This document shows, one piece after another, positions 23,776-32,731 of a DNA stretch of 64,000 bases. The notes under the pieces are model-generated. The model was not told the origin of the DNA. It ran no database searches and saw nothing but the letters and a program-made list of their open reading frames with translations. How positions within the stretch are numbered: position 1 is the first letter of the stretch; each line of letters starts with the position of its first letter. Source of the DNA: Chromatiaceae bacterium (GTDB lineage: Bacteria; Pseudomonadota; Gammaproteobacteria; Chromatiales; Chromatiaceae). The stretch covers positions 558,001-622,000 of the forward strand of contig JACKMU010000002.1 of the NCBI GenBank assembly GCA_024235215.1. Reading direction: 5' to 3'. The position numbers were made by a program, and so were the translations under genes.

Positions 23776-24989
23776 ACCTGTATTCCATCCAGTGCAGCGA
23801 CAGTGTGCATATCCTTGTCCCCGCGGCCCGAAAGATTGACCAGCACGATCTGATCGGATCCCATGCCCCGGGCCAGTTCGATCGCATAGGCCAGCGCGTG
23901 GCTGGACTCCAGTGCGGGAATTATCCCCTCACGTCGGGTCAGCTCGTGAAACGCATCCAGGGCCTGCTGATCGGTCACCGCCACGTAATTGGCGCGACCG
24001 CTCTCTTTCAGCCACGCATGCTCCGGGCCGACACCGGGATAGTCCAGACCGGCGGAGATAGAGTGGGTCTCAATGATCTGGCCATTTTCATCCTGCATCA
24101 GGTAAGTCCGGTTACCATGCAGCACACCTGGCCTGCCAGCGCACAAAGGTGCTGCGTGGCGTCCGCTCTCCAACCCTTCGCCAGCCGCCTCGACTCCGTA
24201 GATAGCCACCGATGTATCATTCAGGAATGGGTGGAAGAGACCGATCGCATTAGAGCCACCGCCGACGCAGGCAACCAATGCATCCGGGAGTTTTCCCGCC
24301 TGCTGTAGAATCTGCGTGCGTGCCTCACGGCCGATAACCTTCTGAAAATCTCTTACCATGGCAGGATAAGGATGAGGACCGGCGACAGTACCGATGATGT
24401 AGAAGGTGTTGTCGACATGGGTAACCCAATCCCGCATCGCCTCGTTCAGTGCATCCTTCAGCGTTTTTGAGCCGGACTCCACTGCCACCACTTTGGCGCC
24501 CAGCATGCGCATGCGATAGACGTTCGCCTGTTGCCGAGCCATATCCACGGAACCCATATAGACCACGCATTCCAGTCCGAGCCGCGCGGCGACGGTCGCG
24601 GTGGCCACACCATGCTGGCCAGCCCCGGTTTCGGCAATGATCCGGCGCTTACCCATGCGTTTCGCCAGCAGCGCCTGACCGATGGTGTTGTTGATCTTGT
24701 GAGCGCCGGTATGATTCAGATCCTCTCGCTTGAGATAGATACGCGCACCTCCGCAGCGGCGGCTCAGCTGGCTGGCGAAGTAGAGGGATGAGGGTCGGCC
24801 CACATAATCCCTCAAATCAGCATCCAATTCGGCCAGGAAAGTTTCATCTTTGATGTATCTTGCATAGGCATCGCGCAACTCCTGCAGCGGCCCCATCAAG
24901 GTCTCCGCAACAAACAGGCCGCCATAACGGCCGAAGTGACCCTGTGCATCCGGTTGGTTGGTAAAATCACTCTGGCTGGTCGTCGCCAC
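23772..24989 (-). CDS. trpB: tryptophan synthase beta chain
   Basis: The PLP subunit that joins indole and serine. PLP lysine in HTGAHKINNTIGQA, phosphate loop CVGGGSNAIG, and ETGAGQHGVATATVAA are all present. The frame is open to 25028, but I choose the GTG at 24989: it has GAGGAG six bases upstream and gives 405 aa, the normal length. It then overlaps trpF by about 23 bp, so trpF-trpB-trpA form a coupled operon. No Trp-rich leader peptide or attenuator was recognised. Confidence 0.95.
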   Translation of the reverse strand: MATTSQSDFTNQPDAQGHFGRYGGLFVAETLMGPLQELRDAYARYIKDETFLAELDADLRDYVGRPSSLYFASQLSRRCGGARIYLKREDLNHTGAHKINNTIGQALLAKRMGKRRIIAETGAGQHGVATATVAARLGLECVVYMGSVDMARQQANVYRMRMLGAKVVAVESGSKTLKDALNEAMRDWVTHVDNTFYIIGTVAGPHPYPAMVRDFQKVIGREARTQILQQAGKLPDALVACVGGGSNAIGLFHPFLNDTSVAIYGVEAAGEGLESGRHAAPLCAGRPGVLHGNRTYLMQDENGQIIETHSISAGLDYPGVGPEHAWLKESGRANYVAVTDQQALDAFHELTRREGIIPALESSHALAYAIELARGMGSDQIVLVNLSGRGDKDMHTVAALDGIQV

Positions 24990-25599
24990 GCTCAACTCCT
25001 CGTATAAACGCTCTGATCTTTGCCGCATCCTTTATCCCCTTGCCGCGCTCCACCCCACCGCTGACATCCACCGCATAGGGTCGCACACTGGAAATCGCTG
25101 CGGTGACATTGTCCGGATCCAGGCCTCCCGCAAGCACAATGTCACCGGCAATATCCCTGGGTATCAGCGCCCAGTCGAATTGGGCACCAGTTCCCCCGGG
25201 CACACCCGGACGATAGGTGTCCAGCAGCAGCGCAGCGGCATCCCGATAGCGGTCTCGCTCCAGGTGGATATCGGTATCTGCACGCATCCGTATCGCTTTG
25301 ATGTAGGGCTTGTGGTACAGGCCGCACGCTGTAGGTGACTCGTCCCCATGAAACTGCAGCAGATCGACACGCGTAGTGTCGAGTACCCGTTCTATTTCGT
25401 GTTGGTCGGCATTGACAAACAGCCCCACCACGGTGACGAACGGTGGCAAGTGCTGCACCAGCACCGCAGCCGTTTCAGCCGAAACTGCACGCGGGCTTGG
25501 CGGATAGAACACCAGACCAATGGCATCTGCTCCCGCTGCCACCGCTGCTTGAGCATCTTCACGGCGAGTGATACCGCAGATTTTGATACGGGTTCGCAT
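24967..25599 (-). CDS. trpF: phosphoribosylanthranilate isomerase
   Basis: 210-aa TIM barrel catalysing the Amadori rearrangement of phosphoribosylanthranilate. Catalytic Cys is in the N-terminal KICGIT and the general acid Asp in VDVSGGVERGKG. QFHGDESP and LAGGLDPDNV are further hallmarks. A separate trpF not fused to trpC, lying between truA and trpB, is normal for Pseudomonas- and Chromatiales-type genomes. Confidence 0.95.
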   Translation of the reverse strand: MRTRIKICGITRREDAQAAVAAGADAIGLVFYPPSPRAVSAETAAVLVQHLPPFVTVVGLFVNADQHEIERVLDTTRVDLLQFHGDESPTACGLYHKPYIKAIRMRADTDIHLERDRYRDAAALLLDTYRPGVPGGTGAQFDWALIPRDIAGDIVLAGGLDPDNVTAAISSVRPYAVDVSGGVERGKGIKDAAKIRAFIRGVERGDDQPE

Positions 25600-25674
25600 A
25601 AGGTGATAGTGACCGCCTGCTCCGGGCGCATAAAGATACAGGATCCCGGGCTTCGGAGAAAGTTTTGGCTGCTG

Positions 25675-25697
25675 AAAAAGCGGTTCGCGCGAGCTTT
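25675..25697 (-). terminator. candidate hairpin between truA and trpF
   Basis: On the minus strand AAAAGC and GCTTTTT flank an 11-base loop, in the 153-bp gap ahead of trpF. It resembles a weak intrinsic terminator or attenuator. No leader peptide was found, so its role is open. Confidence 0.3.
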
Positions 25698-25752
25698 TCC
25701 GGCTTTCCGTCGCCTTGTGCCTGGCAACAATGGCAACAGTGACCGACCGGCG

Positions 25753-26544
25753 TCAGTCCAGCATGCTGTTCCGCGGGTCCGGATATTCCGGCAGATCGAA
25801 CCCAGCCGGATAGCCGACGCCGACGAGATAGAGCCCATGTGGCGGTGCAGTGACCCCTCCCAAGGTACGGTCGCGCAGTTCAAGCACCTCGCGGGACCAG
25901 TCGACCGACTGCTCCCCTTTGCCAATCGTGATCAGCACACCGGCGATATTGCGCACCATGTGGTGCAGAAAGCCATCGGCTTCGATATCGATACTGACCC
26001 GCTGCTGATGGCGCGCTACGCGCAGTGTGCCAACCGTCCGGACCGGACTCTTAGCCTGACAACCGAGTGCTCGGTAGGAAGTGAAATCGTGGGTGCCGAT
26101 CAGATGCTGAGCGGCCAGCTGCATCCGCTTCACATCGAGTGGCCGATGCACCCACACCGCCCGATCGCGCCAGATGGCCGAGCGTGTCATGCGATTGAGT
26201 ATCAGGTAACGGTAGTGCCTGCTATGGGCCGAGAATCTGGCGTGAAACTCAGCGGGTACCTGCTTTGCCCAGGTTACATTGATCTCCGCCGGCAGATTGA
26301 TGTTGCTGCCCAGCATCCAGCTACGCATCGATCTGCACGCCGAGGTGTCGAAATGGATCACCTGACCGAGACCGTGAACCCCACGATCGGTCCGCCCCGC
26401 GCAGTGGACCCTGACCGGATGATCGGCGACGTAGCCAACTGCCCGCTCAAGCTGCTGCTGCACAGTAGCCAGGTTGTCCTGCAGCTGCCAACCGTGGAAC
26501 GATGTTCCATCGTATTCGACACCCATGGCAATCCGTATCGACAA
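25753..26544 (-). CDS. truA: tRNA pseudouridine(38-40) synthase
   Basis: TruA converts U38, U39 and U40 in tRNA anticodon arms to pseudouridine. The catalytic Asp is in CAGRTDRGVHGLGQVIHF. RIAMGVEYDGTSFHGWQ and FLHHMVRNIAGVL are typical. The frame is open to 26604, but that would run over the fimV terminator; a TTG at 26544 with GAGG five bases ahead gives 263 aa and the expected N-terminus (LSIRIAMGVEYDG), so a TTG start is likely. Confidence 0.93.
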   Translation of the reverse strand: MSIRIAMGVEYDGTSFHGWQLQDNLATVQQQLERAVGYVADHPVRVHCAGRTDRGVHGLGQVIHFDTSACRSMRSWMLGSNINLPAEINVTWAKQVPAEFHARFSAHSRHYRYLILNRMTRSAIWRDRAVWVHRPLDVKRMQLAAQHLIGTHDFTSYRALGCQAKSPVRTVGTLRVARHQQRVSIDIEADGFLHHMVRNIAGVLITIGKGEQSVDWSREVLELRDRTLGGVTAPPHGLYLVGVGYPAGFDLPEYPDPRNSMLD

Positions 26545-26560
26545 GCCTACCTCACACAAA

Positions 26561-26592
26561 CAAAGCAAAAAGGGCGCACACTGGTGCGCCCT
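26561..26592 (-). terminator. rho-independent terminator behind fimV
   Basis: AGGGCGCAC-CAGT-GTGCGCCCT on the minus strand is a perfect nine-bp stem followed by TTTTGC. It lies 25 bp past the fimV stop and directly before truA, so truA needs read-through or its own promoter. Confidence 0.9.
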
Positions 26593-26616
26593 CCCATCCA
26601 GCAACGAAGATATGGC

Positions 26617-29436
26617 TCAGGAGAGTCCGTCAATCAGCCGTTGCGCTGTCTGCTTCTGACTCTCGCTGCCTTCGGCTACCACCTCCAGCAGGATGACGCG
26701 CGCCCCCTCTTTATCATCCATCTCCAGAAAGGCACGGGCTAGATCGAGCTTGGTGTTGACCTCATTGTCCGGCTGATCTCCATCCATCGTGTGTCCGTCG
26801 CCAAACTCCTCAGCAAAATCAAAATCAGGCAACTCCAGCCGCTCGATTTCACTGGTGTCCAGCTCCAGGCTTGCGCTGACCGGACTCTCCAGATCCTCCT
26901 TGGACAACCCCGCATCCAGATCGATGGATGACAGGTCGAGCAGTGTCTTCTCCGGTTCATCGGCGGCCACCATCTCATGAGCAAGCTTTTTCAGGTCGAA
27001 CGCATCGTTGTCGTCCAGCGAGTCCAGATCGAGATCCAGCTCGTCGGCCTGCATATCCAACTCTATCTTGTCGTCGACTTTCTGTTCCGGTTGCTCCCAC
27101 GCCAGATCAGGAACAGCCGGCTCCTGTCGCGTCGCCGCTGGTGCTGCATCCGGTGCAACCCGCTTCGGCTCCTCTTTGGCTATGTCCACGTCCAGACTCT
27201 CCGCCAGATCCCCGAGATCGAGGTCACCGAAATCACCCAGCTCTTCGTGCGGCCCCGTTTCCGGAGAGATCGCACTGTTCGCCTCAACGGCGAACAGATC
27301 ACTTCCCGGAGCCAGCTTTTTCCCCATGATTGCGATCGACTCCCACGCTCCCGGATCGGAGCGTGGCAACCCTTCCGCCCTAACTTCTCCTGCAAGTTTG
27401 GTAAAAGCGGCTGCGTCCTTCAGTGCATAGAGCACCTCAAACAGCTTGAGCCGATACTCCTGATTCCCGGGATTTCGCTCCAATCCCTGCCGGATAAGCT
27501 CCTCAGCCTGCTTGTAGCGCCCATAGGATATATATACATCTGCCTCCGCCAGGGGATCCACTTCGCCCGTCTCTTCCGGTGGCAGATCGATCTCACTCGG
27601 TGAAAAATCGCTGAGGAACGAGTCCTCTGCGCTACTCTCCGCCTCGGTATCGGTCGATTCGGGCTGGTCGAATGCGGCGGTATCACCACCCTGATCGACC
27701 ATCTGCGTCAGTATGCTCTCCTGAAACTCTTCACTCTGCCGCCGCCTGAGACGGGTCAGGAGCCAGACGAGCGCACCCAGCACAACAACCACCCCAGCGC
27801 TGATCGCAGCGATCAACGGGTCACTGGTCATCTTTTGCAGTAACGGAAAACTTGTCAGCTTATCCAGCAATCCGGGTTCGGACACAACCACCGGAGCAGA
27901 ATCCACTACTGGAGCAGGTTTCGGTGCTGCTTGTTCTACAGGCGCCACAACCTTCGGCTTCGGTTCCGGCTCGACCTGTGGTGCTATCTTGTCCGCAACG
28001 GGCAGCGCCTGCTGAGGTGGCGCTGATGGAGGTTGCGACGCCTCTTCCCCGGCCTTGACGGTCGATTCCCCCTCCCCGCTCGGTCCCTCGAACTGGGGAA
28101 TGTCAATCTGCAACCTCTCCTGATCACCCACCCCCGGGGGCACCGGAACTGCTCCATCGGTTGCGGTCGTCCGCGCAGTCGATTCAATTGGCGCTGGAAC
28201 CGCCGGTTCGATCACCGCGCTTGCTACCTCCTCATGAGGTGCAACGGGTTGTCCATTCAGCGCTAGCTGCAGCTTCGCCAACTGCTCATCCTTCAACTCC
28301 AGCAAGCGTTGCAAATCCTCCAGCTGAGAAGCCAGATTTTCGACCTTGCTCTTCAGCTCGCGACTCTCTGCCAATGCACTCTCGCGCATCTCTCTGGCGT
28401 CGAGCAACGACTCCTTGAGACGGCTGGTCGTTTCAGCAGCCTGATCGACACTGTCAGCAGCGCTCTCTGTGGCCTCATCCGAACTGGGCATTCTGGCAAT
28501 TTTCAGCTCAGCCTCTGGCAGAGCGGCCCGTTCGGCTGCCGCATCCGGAGCCTCTGCCGCTGCCATCTCTCCGGCTGGCGCTGCACCACCATCTGCTGCA
28601 GGCGCCTCCGGTGGCGCCTGAACCACCGGCGACGTCCGATCGGCGCGCCAGTTCCTGACTTGATCACGAAACGCACTGCGGGCGTTTTCAGGTGTCAGCG
28701 CCAGCACTCTCTCGCGCTCGGGAACACGCATTATCTCCCCAACTTTCAGATTGTTGATGTTGTTCCCGATAAAGGCTTGCGGATTAGCCTGGAACAGCGC
28801 CATCATCATCTGCTCCATGGTGGCACCGGGGTGGCGAACCTGAGTGGCGATCTTCCACAGCGTATCGTTCCTGCGCGTCGGGCCATACTCCTGGTAACCA
28901 CTGCTGCCACGGCCCGTAACCGAATCGGTATTGACCCCGGCAGCTTGGCGGGGAGTCACCTGATCCGGGGCATTGGCTCTGCGGATGGCAGCGCTTCCGG
29001 CTGTCGATGCCGCCTGCACCGGCGGCGCTTGCCGTTGCAGTGTCACCGGCGGGTCGAGCAGCACGGTATATTCACGATGCACCCGCCCTTTCGGCCAGTT
29101 CAGTTCGATCAAAAAGTTGAGAAATGGCTCGCGTATAGGCTCCCGAGTGGTGACCCGGATGAACGCACCACCACTGGGTAGACGGAGAGGCTCAAACATC
29201 AGCTGGGAGAGATAGAACGGACGATTCACCCCCGCTTTCGCGAATACCGCCTCCGGAGCCAGCAATACATGCACATCCGCGAGCTCTTCGTTCTTCGCCG
29301 AGAGCAGCTCGATTTCGGCCAGAAAAGGCTGGTTCAGTCCGGATTTGGATTTGATTTGACCAAGGCCCAACGCATTTACGGCAAATGGGGTGACTCCCAA
29401 TGCCAAAGCGATTGCCAGGGAAAGTTTACGCACCAT
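26617..29436 (-). CDS. fimV: FimV-like polar hub / peptidoglycan-binding inner-membrane protein
   Basis: 939 aa. A signal peptide (about 1-22, cut near VNALG) is followed by the FimV N-terminal periplasmic domain, a LysM motif (about 187-243, DTLWKIATQVR and NNLKVGEIMRVP), a low-complexity Ala/Glu/Pro stretch with coiled coil (about 325-390), one membrane helix (ISAGVVVVLGALVWLLTRL) and an acidic cytoplasmic part with TPR-like units (EADVYISYGRYKQAEELIRQ) and the conserved FimV C-terminal domain (KLDLARAFLEMDDKEGA). FimV organises the cell pole, type IV pili and twitching in Pseudomonas. No pilus gene is in this window. Position between asd and truA is the usual one. Confidence 0.94.
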   Translation of the reverse strand: MVRKLSLAIALALGVTPFAVNALGLGQIKSKSGLNQPFLAEIELLSAKNEELADVHVLLAPEAVFAKAGVNRPFYLSQLMFEPLRLPSGGAFIRVTTREPIREPFLNFLIELNWPKGRVHREYTVLLDPPVTLQRQAPPVQAASTAGSAAIRRANAPDQVTPRQAAGVNTDSVTGRGSSGYQEYGPTRRNDTLWKIATQVRHPGATMEQMMMALFQANPQAFIGNNINNLKVGEIMRVPERERVLALTPENARSAFRDQVRNWRADRTSPVVQAPPEAPAADGGAAPAGEMAAAEAPDAAAERAALPEAELKIARMPSSDEATESAADSVDQAAETTSRLKESLLDAREMRESALAESRELKSKVENLASQLEDLQRLLELKDEQLAKLQLALNGQPVAPHEEVASAVIEPAVPAPIESTARTTATDGAVPVPPGVGDQERLQIDIPQFEGPSGEGESTVKAGEEASQPPSAPPQQALPVADKIAPQVEPEPKPKVVAPVEQAAPKPAPVVDSAPVVVSEPGLLDKLTSFPLLQKMTSDPLIAAISAGVVVVLGALVWLLTRLRRRQSEEFQESILTQMVDQGGDTAAFDQPESTDTEAESSAEDSFLSDFSPSEIDLPPEETGEVDPLAEADVYISYGRYKQAEELIRQGLERNPGNQEYRLKLFEVLYALKDAAAFTKLAGEVRAEGLPRSDPGAWESIAIMGKKLAPGSDLFAVEANSAISPETGPHEELGDFGDLDLGDLAESLDVDIAKEEPKRVAPDAAPAATRQEPAVPDLAWEQPEQKVDDKIELDMQADELDLDLDSLDDNDAFDLKKLAHEMVAADEPEKTLLDLSSIDLDAGLSKEDLESPVSASLELDTSEIERLELPDFDFAEEFGDGHTMDGDQPDNEVNTKLDLARAFLEMDDKEGARVILLEVVAEGSESQKQTAQRLIDGLS

Positions 29437-29557
29437 GCAACCCCCTCTCCTGCTTCAACTCATCCCTGAAAGCGGCATCCGAGCAAGGCCGGTGCTGGTG
29501 GATCGCCCAGACCCTCAGCCGATTCCGGGTTGACAGATATCCTGATTTGAGCAAACC

Positions 29558-29580
29558 CCTCATCCCGTTCCGGGACGAGG
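29558..29580 (-). promoter_or_regulatory. hairpin in the fimV leader
   Basis: CCTCGTCCCG-GAA-CGGGATGAGG on the minus strand pairs over ten positions with one G-U, 120 bp before the fimV start. No T run follows, so it is not a plain terminator. It sits in the 273-bp fimV-asd gap, which shows no gene. Confidence 0.4.
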
Positions 29581-29709
29581 AGCTTGCCGGCGGCACGACA
29601 AATATAGAATGCAATTGAATAATTCCGCTCAACTATAAAACATTTATAGCTTTTCAACTACTAATAACGGGACAAGACCGGACCTCAGATTAGTCAATCT
29701 CCCTACCGG

Positions 29710-30828
29710 TCATTCGTGTTGCTGCACTATTCGGAGCATTCTGCGCAAGGGTTCAGCCGCACCCCACAGCAACTGATCTCCCGCGGTAAACGCAGCGAGA
29801 TACTCATCACCCATCGCCAATTTTCTCAGCCGACCCACGGGTACGGTTAACGTGCCAGAGATGGCAGCGGGCGTCAGTTCGGCGATGGTGCGCTCCCGCT
29901 CATTGGGGATTACTTTGACCCAGGGATTGGCAGAAGCGACTATCTCGACGATTTCATCTATCGGCAGATTGCGCTTCAACTTTATGGTCAAAGCCTGACT
30001 GTGTGAACGCATCGCTCCTATGCGTACACAAAGACCATCGACCGGCACCGGGTTCGCCTGGGTACCAAGGATCTTGTTGCTCTCCACGCCCCCTTTCCAC
30101 TCCTCCCGGCTTTGACCGTTTTCCAGTTGACTGTCTATCCAGGGAATCAGACTGCCGGCCAGCGGTACTCCAAAATTCTCCGTTGGGAAATTCTCTCCTC
30201 GCATGGTCTCCGCAACCCGTCGGTCGATATCGAGGATCGCAGATCCGGTATCCGCCAACAGATCACTGACCGGACCATAGAGATGTCCCATCTGCAGCAA
30301 CAGCTCCCGCATATTTTTGGCACCCGCTCCAGAGGCGGCCTGGTAGGTCATTGCACTGGCCCACTCCACCAAACCCGCACGGAACAGCCCACCCAACCCC
30401 ATCAGCATCAAACTGACAGTGCAGTTGCCTCCGATGAAGTTTTTCACACCTGCGGCGAGAGCGTCTGTGATCAGGTTCATATTCACCGGATCCAGTATGA
30501 TCACGCTGTCGGGTGACATACGCAGAGTTGAAGCCGCATCGATCCAGAATCCGTTCCAGCCGGAGGCACGCAGTTTACCGAATACTGCGGTGGTGTAACT
30601 GCCACCCTGGCAGGAGACGATCGCATCCATTGCGCGCAACGCGGATAGATCCTGTGCATCCCGCAGCGGGGGAATATTCCTGCCGATATCCGGCCCTGCT
30701 TCACCGACCTGCGAAGTTGAAAAAAACACCGGCTCTTCGATCTCGGCAAAATCATTTTCCACCAGCATGCGCTCCATGAGAACCGAGCCGACCATGCCTC
30801 TCCAACCAACAAAACCTACGCGCTTCAT
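29710..30828 (-). CDS. asd: aspartate-semialdehyde dehydrogenase
   Basis: 372 aa. Asd reduces aspartyl phosphate to aspartate semialdehyde, the branch point to Lys/diaminopimelate, Thr and Met. N-terminal NADP fold VGFVGWRGMVGSVL; catalytic Cys136 in FIGGNCTVSLML, matching the E. coli-type enzyme (Cys135); RIGAMRSHSQALTIKL holds the catalytic His. It follows leuB by 61 bp on the same strand. Confidence 0.96.
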   Translation of the reverse strand: MKRVGFVGWRGMVGSVLMERMLVENDFAEIEEPVFFSTSQVGEAGPDIGRNIPPLRDAQDLSALRAMDAIVSCQGGSYTTAVFGKLRASGWNGFWIDAASTLRMSPDSVIILDPVNMNLITDALAAGVKNFIGGNCTVSLMLMGLGGLFRAGLVEWASAMTYQAASGAGAKNMRELLLQMGHLYGPVSDLLADTGSAILDIDRRVAETMRGENFPTENFGVPLAGSLIPWIDSQLENGQSREEWKGGVESNKILGTQANPVPVDGLCVRIGAMRSHSQALTIKLKRNLPIDEIVEIVASANPWVKVIPNERERTIAELTPAAISGTLTVPVGRLRKLAMGDEYLAAFTAGDQLLWGAAEPLRRMLRIVQQHE

Positions 30829-30866
30829 TAACTTATACCTTATTAATGAGAAATTAATTTAATCTT

Positions 30867-30887
30867 ATCCGTGAATTTGACACGGAT
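30867..30887 (-). terminator. hairpin between leuB and asd
   Basis: ATCCGTG-TCAAATT-CACGGAT on the minus strand, a perfect seven-bp stem right behind leuB, followed by an A/T-rich stretch but no clean T run. Possibly a partial terminator within the leu-asd unit. Confidence 0.4.
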
Positions 30888-30889
30888 GG

Positions 30890-31972
30890 TCACGCCTCCC
30901 GCAGCGCCATAACCACCGCGTCACCCATCTGTTCGGTACCTACCTTCTGCATGCCGGCGGAGTGGATGTCAGCAGTGCGCATACCACTGTTGAGCACCTT
31001 ATCGACCGCTGACTCGATGCGTCCAGCCATCTCTGCCTCATCCAGCGAATAACGCAGCAGCATAGCCACCGACAGGATAGTGGCGAGTGGATTGGCCAAT
31101 CCCCTGCCTGCAATATCCGGTGCAGAGCCATGGATCGGTTCATACATTCCCTTACCTGCCTCGTCCAGGGATGCAGATGGGAGCATGCCGATGGAACCGG
31201 TCAGCATCGCAGCACAATCGGACAGAATATCGCCGAACATATTGGTGGTGACCATCACATCGAACTGCTTGGGAGCGCGCACCAGCTGCATCGCAGCGTT
31301 ATCGACGTACATGTGCGACAGCGCCACTTCAGGATAGTCCGCACCGGTACGGGTTGCCACCTCACGCCATAGTTCGGTGCACTCGAGGACATTGGCTTTG
31401 TCCACTGAGCAGACTCTGCGGTTGCGCTTCATGGCGATATCCATCGCCACGCGAACGATACGCTCCACTTCCGATTCGCGATAGACCAGTGTGTTGAAAC
31501 CCTCCCGCTCGCCGCTCTCGAGTTTTCGCACCCCGCGCGGCTGGCCGAAGTAGATACCACCGGTCAATTCCCGGACGATCATGATATCCAGCCCGGCAAC
31601 GACTTCAGCTTTCAGAGTGGAGGCTGCTGCCAACTGTGGATAGAGGATGGCGGGACGCAGATTGGCGAACAGTTTCAACTCCGAACGCAGTCCCAGCAGA
31701 CCTTTTTCCGGTCGTACTGCGATCTCCAGCGGCTCCCATTTGGGTCCACCCACCGCTCCCAGCAGTATCGCATCCGCCTCCCGCGCCAGTTGCAGCGTCG
31801 CTTCCGGCAGGGGATGACCTGCCGCGTCATAGGCAGCACCCCCGACCAGCGCCTCGTCCATCTCAATATCCAGAGCAAAATCGTCTCGCAGGCACGCCAG
31901 TACTTTCACCGCCTCATTGACAATCTCCGGACCTATCCCGTCACCGGGCAGAATCAAAATATTTTTACTCAT
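30890..31972 (-). CDS. leuB: 3-isopropylmalate dehydrogenase
   Basis: 360 aa decarboxylating dehydrogenase, third step of leucine synthesis. LPGDGIGPEIV at the N-terminus, DIMIVRELTGGIYFG substrate region, and the NAD site with GSAPDIAGRGLANPLA. It is the third gene of leuC-leuD-leuB; leuA is not in the window. Confidence 0.96.
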   Translation of the reverse strand: MSKNILILPGDGIGPEIVNEAVKVLACLRDDFALDIEMDEALVGGAAYDAAGHPLPEATLQLAREADAILLGAVGGPKWEPLEIAVRPEKGLLGLRSELKLFANLRPAILYPQLAAASTLKAEVVAGLDIMIVRELTGGIYFGQPRGVRKLESGEREGFNTLVYRESEVERIVRVAMDIAMKRNRRVCSVDKANVLECTELWREVATRTGADYPEVALSHMYVDNAAMQLVRAPKQFDVMVTTNMFGDILSDCAAMLTGSIGMLPSASLDEAGKGMYEPIHGSAPDIAGRGLANPLATILSVAMLLRYSLDEAEMAGRIESAVDKVLNSGMRTADIHSAGMQKVGTEQMGDAVVMALREA

Positions 31973-32084
31973 CGGCTTGTATCCCTGAACTCCCCGGTTT
32001 GACCGGTATGACTGATCTATCCCGCAGACACAGCCGCCGGATAGGATGTGATGCAGTACTTTGCGCTAATCCCAGACGTCGGGA

Positions 32085-32720
32085 TCAGAAGACCCAGGGG
32101 GCGCTCGCTCTGCGGCGCTCCTCGAATGCACGGATCTCCTCGGCATGTTGCAATGTCAGCCCGATGTCGTCGAGCCCTTGCAGCAAACAGAGCCTGCGAA
32201 ACGGATCGACATCGAATGGGATGAGATCGCCCACAGGGGTGGTCAGTTGCTGCGCATCCAGGTCGACGCTCAGTACCAACGCCTCATTCCGACTTGCCTC
32301 TACAAATAGTAAATCTACTTTTTTTGTATCTAAAACAATTGGTAATATTCCATTTTTAAAGCAATTATTAAAGAATATGTCAGCGAAGCTGGGGGCGATG
32401 ATCACCTTGAATCCATAGTCTGCCAGCGCCCAGGGAGCGTGCTCCCGCGAAGAGCCGCAGCCGAAATTCTCGCGCGCCAGAAGAATGGTCGCGCTGCGAT
32501 AGCGTGGATCGTTGAGTACGAATGATGGATTAAGCGGACGCCCGGAACAATCCTGATCGGGTTGACCCTGATCCAGATAACGCCACTCGTCGAACAGATT
32601 GGGACCAAAGCCGCTGCGCTTGATCGATTTGAGAAACTGCTTGGGAATGATGGCATCGGTATCCACATTGGAGCGATCCAGCGGTGCCACCACACCGTCG
32701 AACTTGACGAATTTTTCCAT
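32085..32720 (-). CDS. leuD: 3-isopropylmalate dehydratase small subunit
   Basis: 211 aa swivel domain of isopropylmalate isomerase, partner of LeuC. NVDTDAIIPKQFLK at the start, FGCGSSREHAPWAL in the middle. A TTG five codons upstream also lies in frame, but the ATG at 32720 with GAGGG eight bases before it matches the family start. It is 11 bp behind leuC. Confidence 0.95.
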   Translation of the reverse strand: MEKFVKFDGVVAPLDRSNVDTDAIIPKQFLKSIKRSGFGPNLFDEWRYLDQGQPDQDCSGRPLNPSFVLNDPRYRSATILLARENFGCGSSREHAPWALADYGFKVIIAPSFADIFFNNCFKNGILPIVLDTKKVDLLFVEASRNEALVLSVDLDAQQLTTPVGDLIPFDVDPFRRLCLLQGLDDIGLTLQHAEEIRAFEERRRASAPWVF

Positions 32721-32731
32721 AACGGCGACCC

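Noticed and set aside
25348..26742. 464-codon open frame on the plus strand
   Set aside because: It is antisense to truA, trpF and the fimV end, all certain genes, and the product has no recognisable domain; high-GC antisense openness explains it.
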